From Dendrolimus kikuchii (Eukaryota; Arthropoda; Insecta; Lepidoptera; Lasiocampidae): 64,000 nt of DNA. The DNA is taken from contig CM034407.1 of assembly GCA_019925095.2 (NCBI GenBank), positions 8,320,710 to 8,384,709 on the forward strand. Direction: 5' to 3'. The position numbers were made by a program, and so were the translations under genes. Of this stretch, positions 1 through 12,334 are shown piece after piece. Within the stretch, counting starts at the first letter, position 1; every line of letters starts with the position of its first letter. Below the pieces are notes generated by a model that saw nothing but the letters and a program-made list of their open reading frames with translations, ran no database searches and was not told the origin of the DNA.

Positions 1-1740
1 TAACTGTAAGTCAATCAACTCTGGCACGGTCGTTCCGCTAAGCTACTATGAATTAATGGTTTCACTGTAGAAAAAAATGTAAGCGATTAAAATCTATAAT
101 TATCTCCATTTATAATAGTGATAGAAAAATCAATAAAAAAAAATCCAGTCAATATTTTAAATTGTATGAAAATTTCTCGAACGCTTTCGTAATAATGAAT
201 AAAGTGAGTATTGTAGTAAATTTGTCCTATAACATATGATAGCTATAGCTAATCATTAACGACTAAGATATATATGTTGTCTGTCAATGTTTACCGTCAT
301 TAACAATGCCGCATCGCCAACAACGCAATAAACCCATTGCTACATCTGCGTGAAACGGTAACTGACACAAACATTATCTCAGATGAAGCAGGGTTATAAT
401 AGTTATTTATTCTCATTAATTCCATCTCGTTAGGTGATTTAAGTAAATGTAGTAAAATTGACACGTATTAACATTTTAATTTATATTATTCGTGTATGCT
501 TTATAATAACCAGAAAGTAGAAGGATGATAGTAAGCGTATCATACGGGCGTTTTATTAATTATGTCTACTTGTAATCCCTTTTTATTGAGGAATTAAAAC
601 GAAGAGTAAGTACATAATGACATCGGTAAAGAATATTTTTAAAAGTCCTTGATTTTAGAATGGTTTAGTAAAATTAGTATTTGATTCTGGCAACATCGAT
701 CCATAGACTAAATACAATCTCAGTGTCAATGTTTGAAATTGGAAATATCCATTGTTCTAGGTGCCTATTTAACTTTTCGAGGACAAAAATTTGATTGGTT
801 TTTTCTGTAAAGTTTACGCGAATACTTGGCTCGTACTCTTGAAAAACTCAGTGTTAAAACTGACGTTTCGATGTATCAGTCAGTGGTAATCGGTTAAGGT
901 AAGGTAAGGTTCTTTTCAAGGTGGCCACGGACTAGTCCTTGTGAGCGACAGGTAAGTGTAACACGACAGACCAGAAAACAAAAGTATTAAGATGTATGTA
1001 TGAATCATGTCTCACGATTCGTCGCGGAAACGACCAAAGACTTCGTATCGCTCGTCGCAAAGCCCTACTATATAGTTAGGTTATGTTAATATAAGACGGA
1101 CCAACCAAATTGAATCAATTTCAATTCAATTTAATACATGACATCTTTGTTTTCGGTGATCACGGCTACTGAAAAATGTCCGAAACGTCGAAATAAAAAT
1201 TAAATAAAATGCCGCGCTTATAATTGTTAAAAGTTAGTTTTAATTATGAATCAATTACGTTGAAAGACATAGAACTGACACGGCGGTATTCTATGACATT
1301 GAATAATTGTATATTATGGATCATTGATTGAGTCATCCAAATTGAAAGACAGAAATGAATCGTCTAATATATTGGCTTTAAACTTGTGATCCCTCGTCGA
1401 AAATTCTTTTTAATTTAAATGGTATATTACCTCAAACGTCGGTTGGCATCGCATGGGATTGTTCAAGAATACGCTTCTAAACTATTTTGGCCTATTTTTG
1501 TGTTAATTGAATCGTCATGTATATTTGAATTAATGGTATGTTTCTGGGTGGGTCCCTTGTTGGAATAATAAGACAATACAAGTCAATCAGTATCGCGTTA
1601 CAGGGTAATCAAAACGCTTTGAAAGGATTTCAGTACTATGCGTTTCAATAAGGGAATTAAATGTATCTGACTGTTGTAAGAACTCTGATAAAAATATGAG
1701 AAATAAATGTATATCTGAATATGTGTATTTAGGTGTAGTT
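1..1740. other. Intergenic, no gene seen
   Basis: AT-rich with a MITE fragment (250-402) and a repeat-like patch at about 1140-1220 (GATCACGGCTACTG..CGAAACGTCGAAATAAAA) that recurs in degraded form at about 2190-2225. No coding exon was recognised. Confidence 0.6.
250..402. mobile_element. Partial MITE copy (GATAATGTTAGTG family)
   Basis: Contains the internal CTAATCATTAACG block, AACGCAATAAACCCATTGCTAC and the terminal AACATTATCTCAGATGAAGC. The left end is missing. Confidence 0.6.
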
Positions 1741-1770
1741 AAATCGATATTTTTTTATTTTTTTTTTATT

Positions 1771-2070
1771 GCAGGAGTTCAGCAGACAGGCAGACGGCCC
1801 ACTTAGTGGAATGCGGTTACCATCGCCTATGGACATTTGCAACACCAAAGGTGCTACAAATGCGCTGCTGCTCTCTTAAAGGAGACTGGAACCTGATCAC
1901 TAATGCCGGAACACAATACAAGATTGTTATGGCGGCATACTCTAGACCAGGGGTGGTCGCCATCCAGTCGAGCAAATACTCTACCACCTGGCTGTGGGTT
2001 GTTTAGTCGCCTCTTACGACAGGCCGCCGGGCCGCAGGAAATTGTATTCTTTCTCCGTTCCTGCACGGAT
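1771..2070 (-). mobile_element. SINE-like ~290-bp repeat, full-length copy
   Basis: On the minus strand it begins ATCCGTGCAGGAACGG and ends GTCTGCTGAACTCCTGC then AATAAAAAA (poly-T on the + strand). Full copies share both ends, so the unit is defined. Its apparent open frames, repeated near-identically in each copy, come from the repeat and are not genes. The 3' end resembles known lepidopteran SINE/non-LTR tails; the autonomous partner is unknown. Confidence 0.8.
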
Positions 2071-2428
2071 ATTGTAACCAAGATTATGAAAATGGTTAAA
2101 AAGTACTGAATAAATGATTACTCTTCTTGAAGTATGCAACTATCCAGTTTTAAAATCATAATATGACTATATGAACAAACACTGAAGTCATTCTATGGTC
2201 ACTCGTGGCTACTGAAGTGGCCGAAATGACAAGTTAAAAAATGAATAAACCAAGTAAAAGTCATCTCGCTTGAAAACCTTTACAATTAGACTGGAAGATA
2301 AAGGAAAGACATTATAAATGTTTTCAACGTAATTATAAACAGAATTATAGGTATACACTATCAATAAACTGTTGATACTCAAGTTAAATGAAAAATTTTG
2401 CAGCTGGTTTTGACAACTAATTTGAATA

Positions 2429-2640
2429 TAGGGTAAACTATACCAGTGGTGTCCCCACACAATGATTGGCACCTATTTAATTTATTCAAGAATATTTTCT
2501 ATTTTGTAGCCGTACAATATTATTATTATCTTTGTATGGCTACAAAATAAAAAATAATAAGATTTCTTAATATTTTGAATAAAACAATAGGGGTGTCAAT
2601 TATTGTACTGGGGTACCAACAATGGCGTAGATCGCCTAAT
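2429..2640. mobile_element. MITE related to 3001-3428
   Basis: Left AGGGTAAACTATACCAGTGG, internal TAGCCGTACAA..TTGTATGGCTA inverted pair, right AATAGGGGTGTCAATTATTG. It is close to the 3.0-3.4 kb copy but lacks the inner insertion. Confidence 0.55.
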
Positions 2641-3000
2641 TCGAAACTATATATTATAAATCTATATAGATTTTCCTTGGCAGTGGAAATCAAGAAATAA
2701 TTACTTATCGATATATTTAAACGAATCTTCTGGAAATGTAATATTCCAACGTAAAACGGAAATGTATTGAATTGTATGTATCACATAAATAGTGCATAGC
2801 ACGTTTGTGAACATTGATCATGTATTTTTGTATAATAATAAATCGATTATGCCCCATTCATTTAGAGTCCATTAATGTAAGTAATACTTTAGAAAATCGG
2901 GTTGTCCATTGTTTTAAATGTCATACTAAGCACTGCACTCTTAAGCTTAGTAGAGACTGTTCGAGTATTTTACCAATTTATAGCGTTTTTTGTCATAAAT

Positions 3001-3428
3001 AGGGTAAACCATAACGTGATAGGCAACCCCCATATGATTAGCACCCTATTAATTCAATTAAAACTAAGAAATCTCTTTTTATTTTTCATCCATATAACGA
3101 CACTATTTTTTTTGTTAGGCTACAAAATAAAAATAAACAAAACAACTAAAACGAGCCCGAGTTCCTATGGCCACCTTCCGACTCCATCATCAGATCAGCT
3201 CCATGGTACCATATTATTGCATTGTCACGCGATATACATATACGTGCAAAATTTCAGCTCAATCGGAAACCGGGATGTTGGTCAATTTTAACTTGCAAGA
3301 TTCCACCCGAGCTTACAGACATACATACATACATAGGTACATCCATAACATCCAAAAACACAAAATATTAAGATTTCTTAATGTTTTGAATAAATTAATA
3401 GGGTGCTAACAATGGTATGGTTTACTCT
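3001..3428. mobile_element. MITE with an inserted retrotransposon 3' end
   Basis: Left AGGGTAAACCATAACGTGAT and the right end (reverse complement TAGAGTAAACCATACCATTG) are inverted; GCACCCTATTAATT follows on both. A related copy is at about 2429-2640. The middle (3150-3350) is a separate repeat also found inverted at 53640-53880. Confidence 0.6.
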
Positions 3429-4002
3429 ATTTACTATTCTGCCAAAATACTGGCGTATTATTATATTGATATTATATATCGACATTGCAATTTGTAATAT
3501 CCCAGTTACAATAAACTGCAAATATAAATTAAATATATTACTCACTGTTAAAATATACGACGAATAAGACGAAACAAGTCATAATGATTTTCATTATAAG
3601 TTATTTTTATTCAAAATTTGACTTTTAAAGATGTTTTTTATTAGTCTCATTTCATTTATGTATGTATTTATTTTCCAGTGATTTAAGAAATAGATTCCCA
3701 TTTATGGAATTGAAGGGCCGTCTTCCCGTAGTCCCTTAGCTCAAAAATGAAATTTTGAAATATTAAACAATTTAGTATTGAAAATACTCTGGAATTATTG
3801 TGAATCAGGCTTTAACCAAATATTTTAGCCTGTCAAAATAATAGGGGGGCGGACACAAGTTACAATAAATCCTAATATACATATAAAAAATAGGCGTTAA
3901 ATTAATATTTTATCATCTAACTTTTAAAATGTCATGGTAAATAGTCATTACTTTCAAATGTTAATGAATGCGCTACTTGACTACTATTACATATACCATG
4001 TA

Positions 4003-4196
4003 CCATGCCGATGAAACAGACGAGTCCTGCAGTGGGGACCGCGTCTCGGTAAACGTAGTGTAGGACACCTTCCAGCCCGATGGACCGACGATCTGCGCAA
4101 GATCGATGGTGGTGGCTGGACGAACAGCCAATGACCGGGATAGGTGGCGCAAACTTGGGGAGGCCCACGTCCAACAGTGGACAACGATTGACTGAC
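4003..4196 (+). mobile_element. Non-LTR retrotransposon ORF2 3' end fragment
   Basis: Broken translation carries the familiar end of insect endonuclease/RT polyproteins (RWTDDLRKI, then a degenerate copy of the W-rich tail, and VQQWT-like sequence as CCAACAGTGGACA). It has stops and frame changes; it is a dead fragment. Confidence 0.6.
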
Positions 4197-4201
4197 AACA
4201 T

Positions 4202-4498
4202 GTACCTACTTATGACTTCGGCTACATTCCATTAGGGACTCGCAACGACCACGTTCACGACCGCTATTTTTCCCGTTGCATTTGCTTGCCAGCGTTACAA
4301 TCGTAAACCCAAGTGGAACGACTATTCGACCCACCTCTTGACATGGGTCGTTGTGAGCGTTGTGTGATCGAAAATGAACGTCATTAGTGACGTTTTCGCC
4401 ACGACCATAACGACCGCGGTCGCCTTGTGGAACGGCTAACGGAGCATTTTAGGCGTTGTGAGCTACTAATGGAACGCCCTGTTCATAAGTAGGTATGC
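4202..4498. mobile_element. MITE with TACCTACTTATGA terminal inverted repeats
   Basis: The outer 13 bases TACCTACTTATGA return as TTCATAAGTAGGTA at the other end. Just inside are CCATTAGGGACTCGCAACG and its near-inverse GCGTTGTGAGCTACTAATGG. About 297 bp, GC-rich, no coding sequence. Related copies are near 12335-12690 and 57418-57672. Confidence 0.75.
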
Positions 4499-5082
4499 TC
4501 GAACGAAATATACGAAGCCGCGACGTTCTCTAAGATTATAAGAGTATCTCAGTTGATTTGACAGTCTGCTCCCCTATTAAATAATCATCGAATGACTGGC
4601 GTGCGTAATAGACCGGCTGTGAAGTGTTGAGAGTTCTAATATTTTATGTATTCGATTCAATGTAGTCTTCATTGAAATTGAAAACTATTATTGATGTAAT
4701 AATTTACATCTCGTGATGTTGTTTCCTTTAGGTTAAGTGTGAGTAATAATTGTTTTGTGTTGTTTTACGGTTGCATTGAATTTTAAGACTGTTTTACGAG
4801 TTGCAATGCTCATTATGTTTATGATTGGTTTTTATACTAATTATTTGAAGGTATTGTAGGCACAGCACCTGGACTTGTCTTTTATTTCTATTAAAATTAA
4901 TTATATTTATTGATTAGGAATTATACACTGTAACTTTGTTTGTCCATTAAGTATTCGAGTGATTGACAAACTCCACTGTTGATATTAGACGGATCAATTT
5001 TGTTGAAAGGCACAGAACTGAAAGGACACGATTGTATTCAATTTCATTGAATGATTCAAGTTTGTTTATATGGATCACTTTG

Positions 5083-5450
5083 GTATGTAAGTGATATGAT
5101 AAGAAACAGTGTGATAAGGGAACGTTATGATTTGAAAGAAGATGTAGTGACAAGTGTTCGAAAAGGAATGTTAAGGTGGTGTAGACATGTATAGAGAATG
5201 AATGAAAGCAGAATCATAAACCAAGTATGTGACAGCAATGTGACTGGTAGAGTCGGTGCCGGTAGACCGCGACGTACTCACCACGATCAAATTGAAAATC
5301 TTCTGAAGAAAGGTCAGATGAAAAAAACAGCTTAAATAAGCGTGTATGTATGAAAAGATTAAAGTTGATGAAGCGAAAAGAGTTTATCAGGATCTTAGCG
5401 GGTGGAGATCCATCGTCTCCGCCTACCCCAATGGAAAATAGGTGTGACAA
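5083..5450 (+). mobile_element. Non-LTR retrotransposon ORF2 C-terminal fragment
   Basis: Translation gives the common motif chain MLRWCRHV, ERMNESRI, GRPRRTHHDQI and SPPTPMENR, with in-frame stops between them. This is the C-terminal end of a retrotransposon endonuclease-reverse transcriptase found in many insect genomes. Confidence 0.65.
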
Positions 5451-6727
5451 TATTTATGGTTTATTCATCCAAATTGAAAGACGGAAATGAACTGTCTAAT
5501 ATCTGCTTAAGCTTATAAAAATGATAGTACACTAATGAGATCAGTGCTATTTTACTTTTTCTAAAAAAAAAAACTGACATGGCTCATTTTACTACTATTT
5601 CTTTCACTTGCGCACTAGTGTTGCAGTGGTACTCGCTGCTTATTATTTTGCGAGGGTGATAGCGATGTTTGTATTTGTGCGTGAATGACAATGATAAATA
5701 TGATATGAAAATCTCACTATATGGCGACTATGGTCTTTTTTTGTATAGCATTACGAATTCATTCATATTATTATAGGTAAGTTTGGTGGCTTCTTTAAAG
5801 TTCTTAAAGAAGCCTACAAACTTACTCAAACTCAATATTTATAAAAACGTTAGTCTTTTTAATGTAAATATCTTCCGTTACCTACTATTCTACCGCTGTC
5901 CATTTGCTGTGCAAGGTTTTGTTTCTGGCGTTGTGTTTGGAATGTTAAGTTTAGTTTCGAGCTCGATTTTAGCTGTCATCCAGTAGGTTTATTAGAAAAC
6001 TTGGAGAGCTGAGATGAGGCCATTCGTATTAATGTTTTAGTATTCATATTATACTCGTATAAAAAGCAAAAAAAAAGTAAAAGAAACATTCCTCTCAGTA
6101 TTGGTTTTCAATGTACAAATTTTTGTCCCAATTTTATGTTAATTTGTTGTGTTGAATATTTATCGTGAATACGTTTTTAGTTGCCGTATCTTTTTCTATT
6201 TTAGTTTTTAAATGTTTTGTATTTTTTTTTAATCGAAATATCACTATAACAATGTTTTCTTTTATTGGCCAACATTTGACTGAAAACATAATTAATGTCT
6301 ATGATTATTATAATAAAAATTAGTTTCTGTAATTAATTAGCCTCTGATTTTATGAAAATAATCTCGTCTTCTTGAATAGGTTTAATAATTATTTAATTTT
6401 GCTTTAAAATACGTTATTCATATTGTGAGCATTTATTTATTCTGTGTAATTTAATGTTTATAAATCATGATGATGTATTATGATAAATAAAGTTCATACG
6501 ACGCTGCAGTGAGTTTAATTTAGAAGTTACTTTTTTGTATTTCAATTGAATGTATGCCATTTTTGCCGATATTTCGAATAACTAACACTGATATTAGAAA
6601 TATCAAACAAATTGAAGCAATTTGGTTGAAATACACATAACTCAAAGGACATGATGTAGACCGAGATCCGGCTGCTAGATTACTACATTCATGTGTTATT
6701 TAATTATAATCTAGTTTTTATATATAA

Positions 6728-6945
6728 CCTAGCTGTCCCGGCAGACGTTGTTCTGCCCTGAAGAAATAAAATTTAGAACCCGACTCCAGCGCCACCTACC
6801 GGGTCCAAATGTAAGTTATCCTATCTTTTAAGTCGGATCAAACAGCACACGGTGTGCAAATTTGATTAAAATCGGTCAAGTAGTTTAGGAGTCCATCGCG
6901 GACAAAGAACGTGACACATAATTTATATATATTAAGATTATATAT
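6728..6945 (+). repeat. Lepidopteran CGGCAGACGTTGT repeat (non-LTR-derived)
   Basis: CTAGCTGTCCCGGCAGACGTTG at the left, CAGCGCCACCTACCGG inside, and AAAATCGGTCAAGTAGTTTAGG then GACACATAATTTATATATAT at the right. Other copies: 39119-39300 and 44806-45133 (+), 62225-62560 (-). The right end resembles RTE-type 3' UTRs; the class is inferred. Confidence 0.6.
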
Positions 6946-7865
6946 GGGAAATACATTTTTGCTAGGCTGCCTATAAAAATGTGACAGCTCGTATTTTTAA
7001 TTAAAATAATATTAGTTTGATATCTTGAGAAAAATTTAATTCACTTGTTTTTAAAATAAACTTCTTAAACTTTAGTTGGTAATGGGGTTTTAACAGAGAC
7101 GCCGCGTAAACCAATTGTACTAAAAGCTAATTTTTACTAATTAATTTTGGGGCCGAATTTGTTTTTTGTTCGTGTGGCCCGCGTAAACTGAAGATATGAG
7201 TGGCACTGCACAGACGAGACCTAGCAGCCTTTATACTAGTAGATATACTGGAATCTTTTTTTACAGGAGCCATAAAGATGTTGACGGGTCATTGTTAGAT
7301 ACCTCATATATTTTTTTAAATCTACGTTAATCTCATTGTAAACTTTTGAGTATATGATTACTACACCCAATTATACATTATAGAAATGACCGGGCCGTTT
7401 TAAGCTTAACGACCCGTAGACATGGATCAAAATTTTTAACCTACAAAAATTTGGAATTGCACAGGACATCGTCATTGCCCACTACTCAAACTGTTTGGGC
7501 TGGTTTTTAGCGTCTGCATGACTTGTGTAATTGTTATCTAGCTAATTCAAATATGCATGAATATTATATTATAATATTCTAGTTTAAAATAATCTAACAA
7601 ATGCCTCAGCCAAATTGTGAATTGAATTGAAGTGTAATTGAGCCAAGTGCTCGACAGATGCAGAAGTCTTGTAGCAGCTCATAAGGCACAGTTCACTAAA
7701 CAGTTGAGATTTTCAACACAAACACAAAATTATTGCTTAATATTTTTATTATCCTGAAAGTATTGTTTACTTTTAAATAATATTTTACGCTTTTTAAAAT
7801 AAAGCTGCACAGTTCAAGTTCCTGCCAAAAAAACTGAACTTATTTCTTCTTATTAAACTGATTTT

Positions 7866-7935
7866 ATCCGTGCAGGAACGGAGAAAGAATACAATTTCCG
7901 CGGGCGGGCGACTTGTCGTACGAGGCGACAAAACA
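7866..7935 (+). mobile_element. 5' fragment of the ~290-bp SINE-like repeat
   Basis: ATCCGTGCAGGAACGGAGAA through GGCGACAAAACA, then unrelated sequence. Confidence 0.6.
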
Positions 7936-8107
7936 TCCCACGGGGTAACTTTAGTTTAAAGGCTTTTGAATTTCAGTGTTTCTTTTTATGGGGGAAGGTA
8001 GGAAGGTCATACTGAAAGAAAAATGCGCGACAACTCATAATTTTGTTCAAAAATTGAAAATGATTTTTTTTAGTAAATTATAAATTAATTTTAATAGGCT
8101 GCTACTC

Positions 8108-10362
8108 AGCTATCCGGTGCACAAATTTTAAGTAGTGGGTAGGGGGGAAGGTTTACTTACCCTTTCTGCAACTCCTAGGGTTTGGCGTTCTTGAAATATT
8201 TATTTTTGGTAAACATAACCTCACCTATTTTTTTCACTAACATTATTGTGATGGGTGGTAAAACGTCGCGACCAGTGACTAGAACAGTGATTTAGGTTAG
8301 CTGAAGACCAAAGCGCACGAACCGGGCGAGCGAAGCGAGCTTGCCGCGGCAGCGGTCTGCGAGTGCCAGAACCGACTGCTGACCATTTACTATTTATTTT
8401 ATACATACAATTTATAATTTCGTCTTTATTGGCTGCTATTTTGAATATTTTCATGGTTACTCTTGTAATGTGCTCTGTTGTGTTTTTTCTTCATTGTTTG
8501 ACGATATACACTATTTTTTGGTTCTCTTTCCTTTGATTACAGGCTTTATTTTTGACTTTAAAAGGATTGTTCAACTTTGTAAGTGCAATATTAATGAAAA
8601 ATAAGTGAGGTTATGTTTATTAAAAAAACTGAAGATCTCTAGACCATAGGGGTTGTAGTAGGGATAGTTATGCCTGACGCGTCGCGTGCGGCGTTCCACA
8701 GGGGTCGGTCCTCGGGCCGATTCTTTGGAACGTAGGTTATGACTGGATCCTTCGGGTTCCGGTCCTGCCCGGGGTAGGGCTGATCTGCTTTGCGGACGAC
8801 ACCCTACTCACGGCACGCGCTGCGTCATTTGCGGAATCCGTGGACGTCGCCAACGCCGGGTTAGCGATTGTCGTAGATCGAATAGCTAGGCTGGGCTTGA
8901 GGGTCTCCCCCACGAAAACGGAGGCCATCATGTTCCATAGGAAATTTCGCAATCTCCCCGCGGACTTGACCGTTTCAAGGGGTGGCCATTAGAGTAGGGC
9001 CCCAGATGAAATATCTGGGGCTAGTTCTCGATGGAAAATGGCTGTTCAAAGCGCACTTTGAGCAGCTAGTTCCCAAACTCGTCAAATCCGCGGGCGCACT
9101 CTCGAGGCTGCTTCCCAACGTGGGGGGCCCGGGGGGTGCGACGCGGAAACTTTACTCTGGCATCCTGAGGAGTATGGCGCTGTACGGTGCACCCGTCTGG
9201 TCCACTGCACTTCACCGCCACAACAGAACCCTGCTGCACCAGGCGCAGCAGGTTCTGGCCGTGAGGACCATACGGGGGTATCGCACAGTGTCGCGGACGG
9301 CGGCCACCCTCCTGGCAGGCGATCCGCCCTGGCATCTCCAGGCGAACGTCCTGACAGAGTTGCGTCGCACCCGGCAGCATGCCCTAGCTAGAGGCCTGAC
9401 CTTCTGTCAGGTCGAAATCGAGGCGATCAGGAAGCGGGAAACCGCCTCCATGATCGCCGTCTGGTCTCGAGCTCGACAACCCTGCGGCCTATGGCGGCTA
9501 CACGGTGGATGCAATCTGCGGTTACTTTTTGTGGGACAGTAATGTCACTCAAGGAGGCCGCAGAACGCGATAGGGAGAGACGTCCTGCAGCGCGTGCTAA
9601 TGCGTCTTCTCGAGGTCGCCGGCCTTCAGCTGGCACCCGGAGAGGCAGGTACGCGCATTACTTCCCTCCCTGAGTTAGGTTCAGTTTACCGCGGGGGGCC
9701 TTTAGCTTGCTAGGAGAGCAAAGGACCTTCTACCCCCGCACAACGAAGTGGGGTGTGTTCTCCCAGGGCACACTCCAGGCACTTTAGTGCGCTGGATCGA
9801 CTGGGCGTAACTATGTTCTAAATCTCAGCCTTTCCAACACAAACAAAAGCGCAGGGTCGACAGGGAGGAGGGGGTTTTTAGTGGGTATTGGGGTTGCTCG
9901 CTCGTGTAGCAACGCTCGGAGTCTTCCACACTATGCTGTGACGTCGATCGCGGACGGAGCACTGCCAAGAGCATACTATTGCTGCAGTGTTATCGCCCCC
10001 GACCGACGCGTGTCGTTCCCCTAGCAACGGCCTAGATTGTGCGTAAATCGGTTAAGCATTTTCCCTTGCCTCAAAAAAAAGGGGTAGTTATGCTCCCCCT
10101 TCCCCATTCCACCACCCCGTGTTAGAGTATGCTACCTATATATATATGACCTTTTTTTGATAACCACCAGTTTTTTATCCTTTATTATACTGACATGTTC
10201 CATTTTTATATATTTGCTATCTGTCATATTTTTGTCTTTACCGTGTCAATATAATTTTTAACACAAAATTATATTTTATTTTCTTATATCGTTATAATTT
10301 ATGATTATTAGGCGCATTCAGCACCTACACCCCACTACTTAAAATTCGTGCATCGGATAGCT
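8108..10362. repeat. Inverted ~32-bp ends enclosing the R1 insertion
   Basis: 8108-8139 (AGCTATCCGGTGCAC...) is matched in reverse complement by 10331-10362 with two mismatches. After removing the nested R1 copy, the span would be about 0.8 kb. It may be a non-autonomous DNA transposon, or two inverted copies of one repeat. No transposase was seen. Confidence 0.5.
8674..10080 (+). mobile_element. 5'-truncated R1-clade non-LTR retrotransposon (broken)
   Basis: Reverse transcriptase remnant. GVPQGSVLGP starts near 8690 and the catalytic FADD lies about 45 residues on, in a frame that stops near 8992. A second frame (8982-9542) carries the RT thumb and the C-terminal region (MKYLGLVLDGKW, then LLAGDPPW), so the coding region is frameshifted. 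The 3' UTR ends in an A8 tract at 10073-10080. 13-bp flanks GGGATAGTTATGC (8661-8673) and GGGGTAGTTATGC (10081-10093) differ by one base and look like a target-site duplication. It is GC-rich compared with its surroundings. Confidence 0.85.
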
Positions 10363-10692
10363 ATAGATTGACCTTAAATTAAATAGGGCAGATTTAAGGG
10401 GGTGGAAAGTACCTACCCGCCGCCACTTCCGGCTGACAGAGATGCGTACCTATTTTATTTTAAAAAATGAGAGGCAAGACCAGTGATTTCTGGGTGGCCA
10501 AAAAAAAATAACCACGAATGATAAGGCGGGTGCGAAGCGAAGTGAAGCTCCCGGTCTAGCCCTCTAAGTCTAACCTATAAGGGCAGAATTTGGACCTGCC
10601 TTAAAAGCGGAGCTCTCCCACCTAAGTTTACCCCTTAAGTAGCTAGGACAACTATTTTTTTAAATAAAACAGAAATGGTGGAGGGTAACTCC

Positions 10693-11620
10693 TTTTTTTT
10701 ACAAGGGGAAATCCATTGGCGGACCCCCCGCCGGGGAGACTTCGGCGGGGTAGTGTGGGACTCGCCGGTTAGAGGAGCCGGAATACCCACTAAAACCCCT
10801 TGGTGCCACCTGACGCCATGGGCCGGGGTCACGGGATGTGCGTGAGCTTTTCTTCCTCGACCCGGCTGGCGTGGGCCCACCCCAGCAAGGGGAGCAGGCC
10901 TCTCCGTACTCAGGGTTGAGAGGGGCGCCCGCGGGCACCGACGCGCCCCCTACTCGGCGGCTTTAGATGTGGGCGACGGCCTTATAGCCTCCCCTGACCG
11001 TCACCCGCGCCGCGCGTTCATGGCGGCCGGAGGTCTGTGTTCCTCCGGCGTCGAGACCGGTTATTGCGGCGGGAGAGGAGCACGGCTGCTCGCTCTCTCT
11101 CCCGCTCCGCCGCCTCCTTTGCGGACTCGGGTTGGCCCCCGACTATCGCCTGGACCACAGCCGGGAGCGACAGGTCTGGTCCGATGGTTGCGCCGAGGAC
11201 ACGGCGCTCCTCGTCCCAGGCTGGACACTCCTGCAGAGTGTGCAGCGCCATGTCCTCGACGCTGGCACTGCAGTGCTGGCACCCTGACGACGATTCACGC
11301 CCTATCTGACACAGGTACCGGCCGAAGTAGCCGTGCCCGGTCAGTACCTGCGTCTGGCGGAACGTCAGGGTGCCGTGTCTCCGGTCTATCCATTGTGGCA
11401 GGACGGGCCTTACTGCCTCTACGGTCCTATGACCGGCGCTGGGGTGCGCAAGTCGATTCTGCCATTCCACCATGAGAACCTGCCGGAACTCCGCCCTTTT
11501 AGCCTCGATTTCTCGAGGCGCAGGACGGAAGTCCCGACTGAGGGCGTCCTTGCGCCAGTCGTACACGGCCGCAAGGACGCGCGCCTCTAGATCCCATGGT
11601 GGGGATCCGGCTAGGAGGGA
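10693..11620 (-). mobile_element. 5'-truncated R1-clade non-LTR retrotransposon, C-terminal domain and 3' UTR
   Basis: The minus-strand frame (stop 11018) encodes the region after the RT: SLLAGSPPWDLEARV, then a Cys/His cluster around CQHCSASVEDMALHTLQEC typical of the C-terminal zinc knuckle of R1-clade ORF2. It ends in an Arg-rich tail. The 3' UTR runs to an A8 tail (T8 at 10693-10700). Identical 13-bp copies of GGAGGGTAACTCC at 10680-10692 and 11621-11633 fit a perfect target-site duplication. The open frame continues past the left junction by chance. Confidence 0.85.
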
Positions 11621-12069
11621 GGAGGGTAACTCCCGTACACCTGCTGTTACCCCCCTCAATATCCTTACCTCCTGATCCAGGGTGCGAAATGACAAATCCA
11701 ACCCTATAACATTATTTATATAACATTAGTAATTAACACATAAACATTGAAAGAACGTAAAAAATATCGATTCTGCCAAAGACTACTATGTACCCGTATA
11801 TATAAAGTACTCTGTGCTACTATGGATACTACGTACGTATGATTTTGCGTTATTTTTTCCATAGGCAACAAACTGACGTAACTGTTTACAAGAAATAAAA
11901 TTCTAAATGTCAAAAAGTTGTGTCGTTTTGGTAGTATTTTCGTAATTTTAAATATTTTATTTAATGAAAACTATTGATCTTCTTGGTGTGAGATTTTCAG
12001 GAAATGTCTTTCTTGGCATGCTGAAGTTATGGTGAAATATTCAAGTCTCAATTCAGAGTCTGTTATACT

Positions 12070-12298
12070 AAAGTTGCCCCCAACCTTGAGTTGTGTTCCG
12101 ATATTAGTGGCCAGGTTCCAGTTTCACTTTAGAGAGCGGCAGCACATTGTTAGCACCTTCGGTGTTACAATTGTCCATAAGCGATGGTAACCGCTTTCCA
12201 TCAGGTGGGCCCGTCTGACTTGGTCTGACTGTCTGCTTATATTTATGCACTCTGTGCTGTCTGCTGAACTCATTATGGAACTCACTTAATAAAAAAAA
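12070..12298 (+). mobile_element. 5'-truncated copy of the ~290-bp SINE-like repeat
   Basis: Starts at AACCTTGAGTTGTGTTCC and ends CACTTAATAAAAAAAAC, with a short expansion in the GTCTG region. Confidence 0.65.
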
Positions 12299-12334
12299 CA
12301 CAGTGCTGCACGATTTGTCCACGGAGTACATTGG

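Larger units (their letters stand above)
5451..8100. other. Intergenic, no gene seen
   Basis: AT-rich, with the repeat at 6728-6945 and a SINE fragment at 7866-7935. The 67-codon open frame near 5783 has no coding character. Confidence 0.6.

Noticed and set aside
1806..2006. Open frame repeated near-identically at 12857, 39862, 51541 and 54339
   Set aside because: It is part of the dispersed SINE-like repeat; copies differ by stops and frameshifts and it has no independent gene context.
9066..9380. Minus-strand 104-codon frame
   Set aside because: Antisense shadow of the + strand reverse transcriptase remnant.
11037..11475. Long + strand open frames in the GC-rich block
   Set aside because: Shadows of the minus-strand retrotransposon C-terminal domain; GC-rich DNA is open in several frames.
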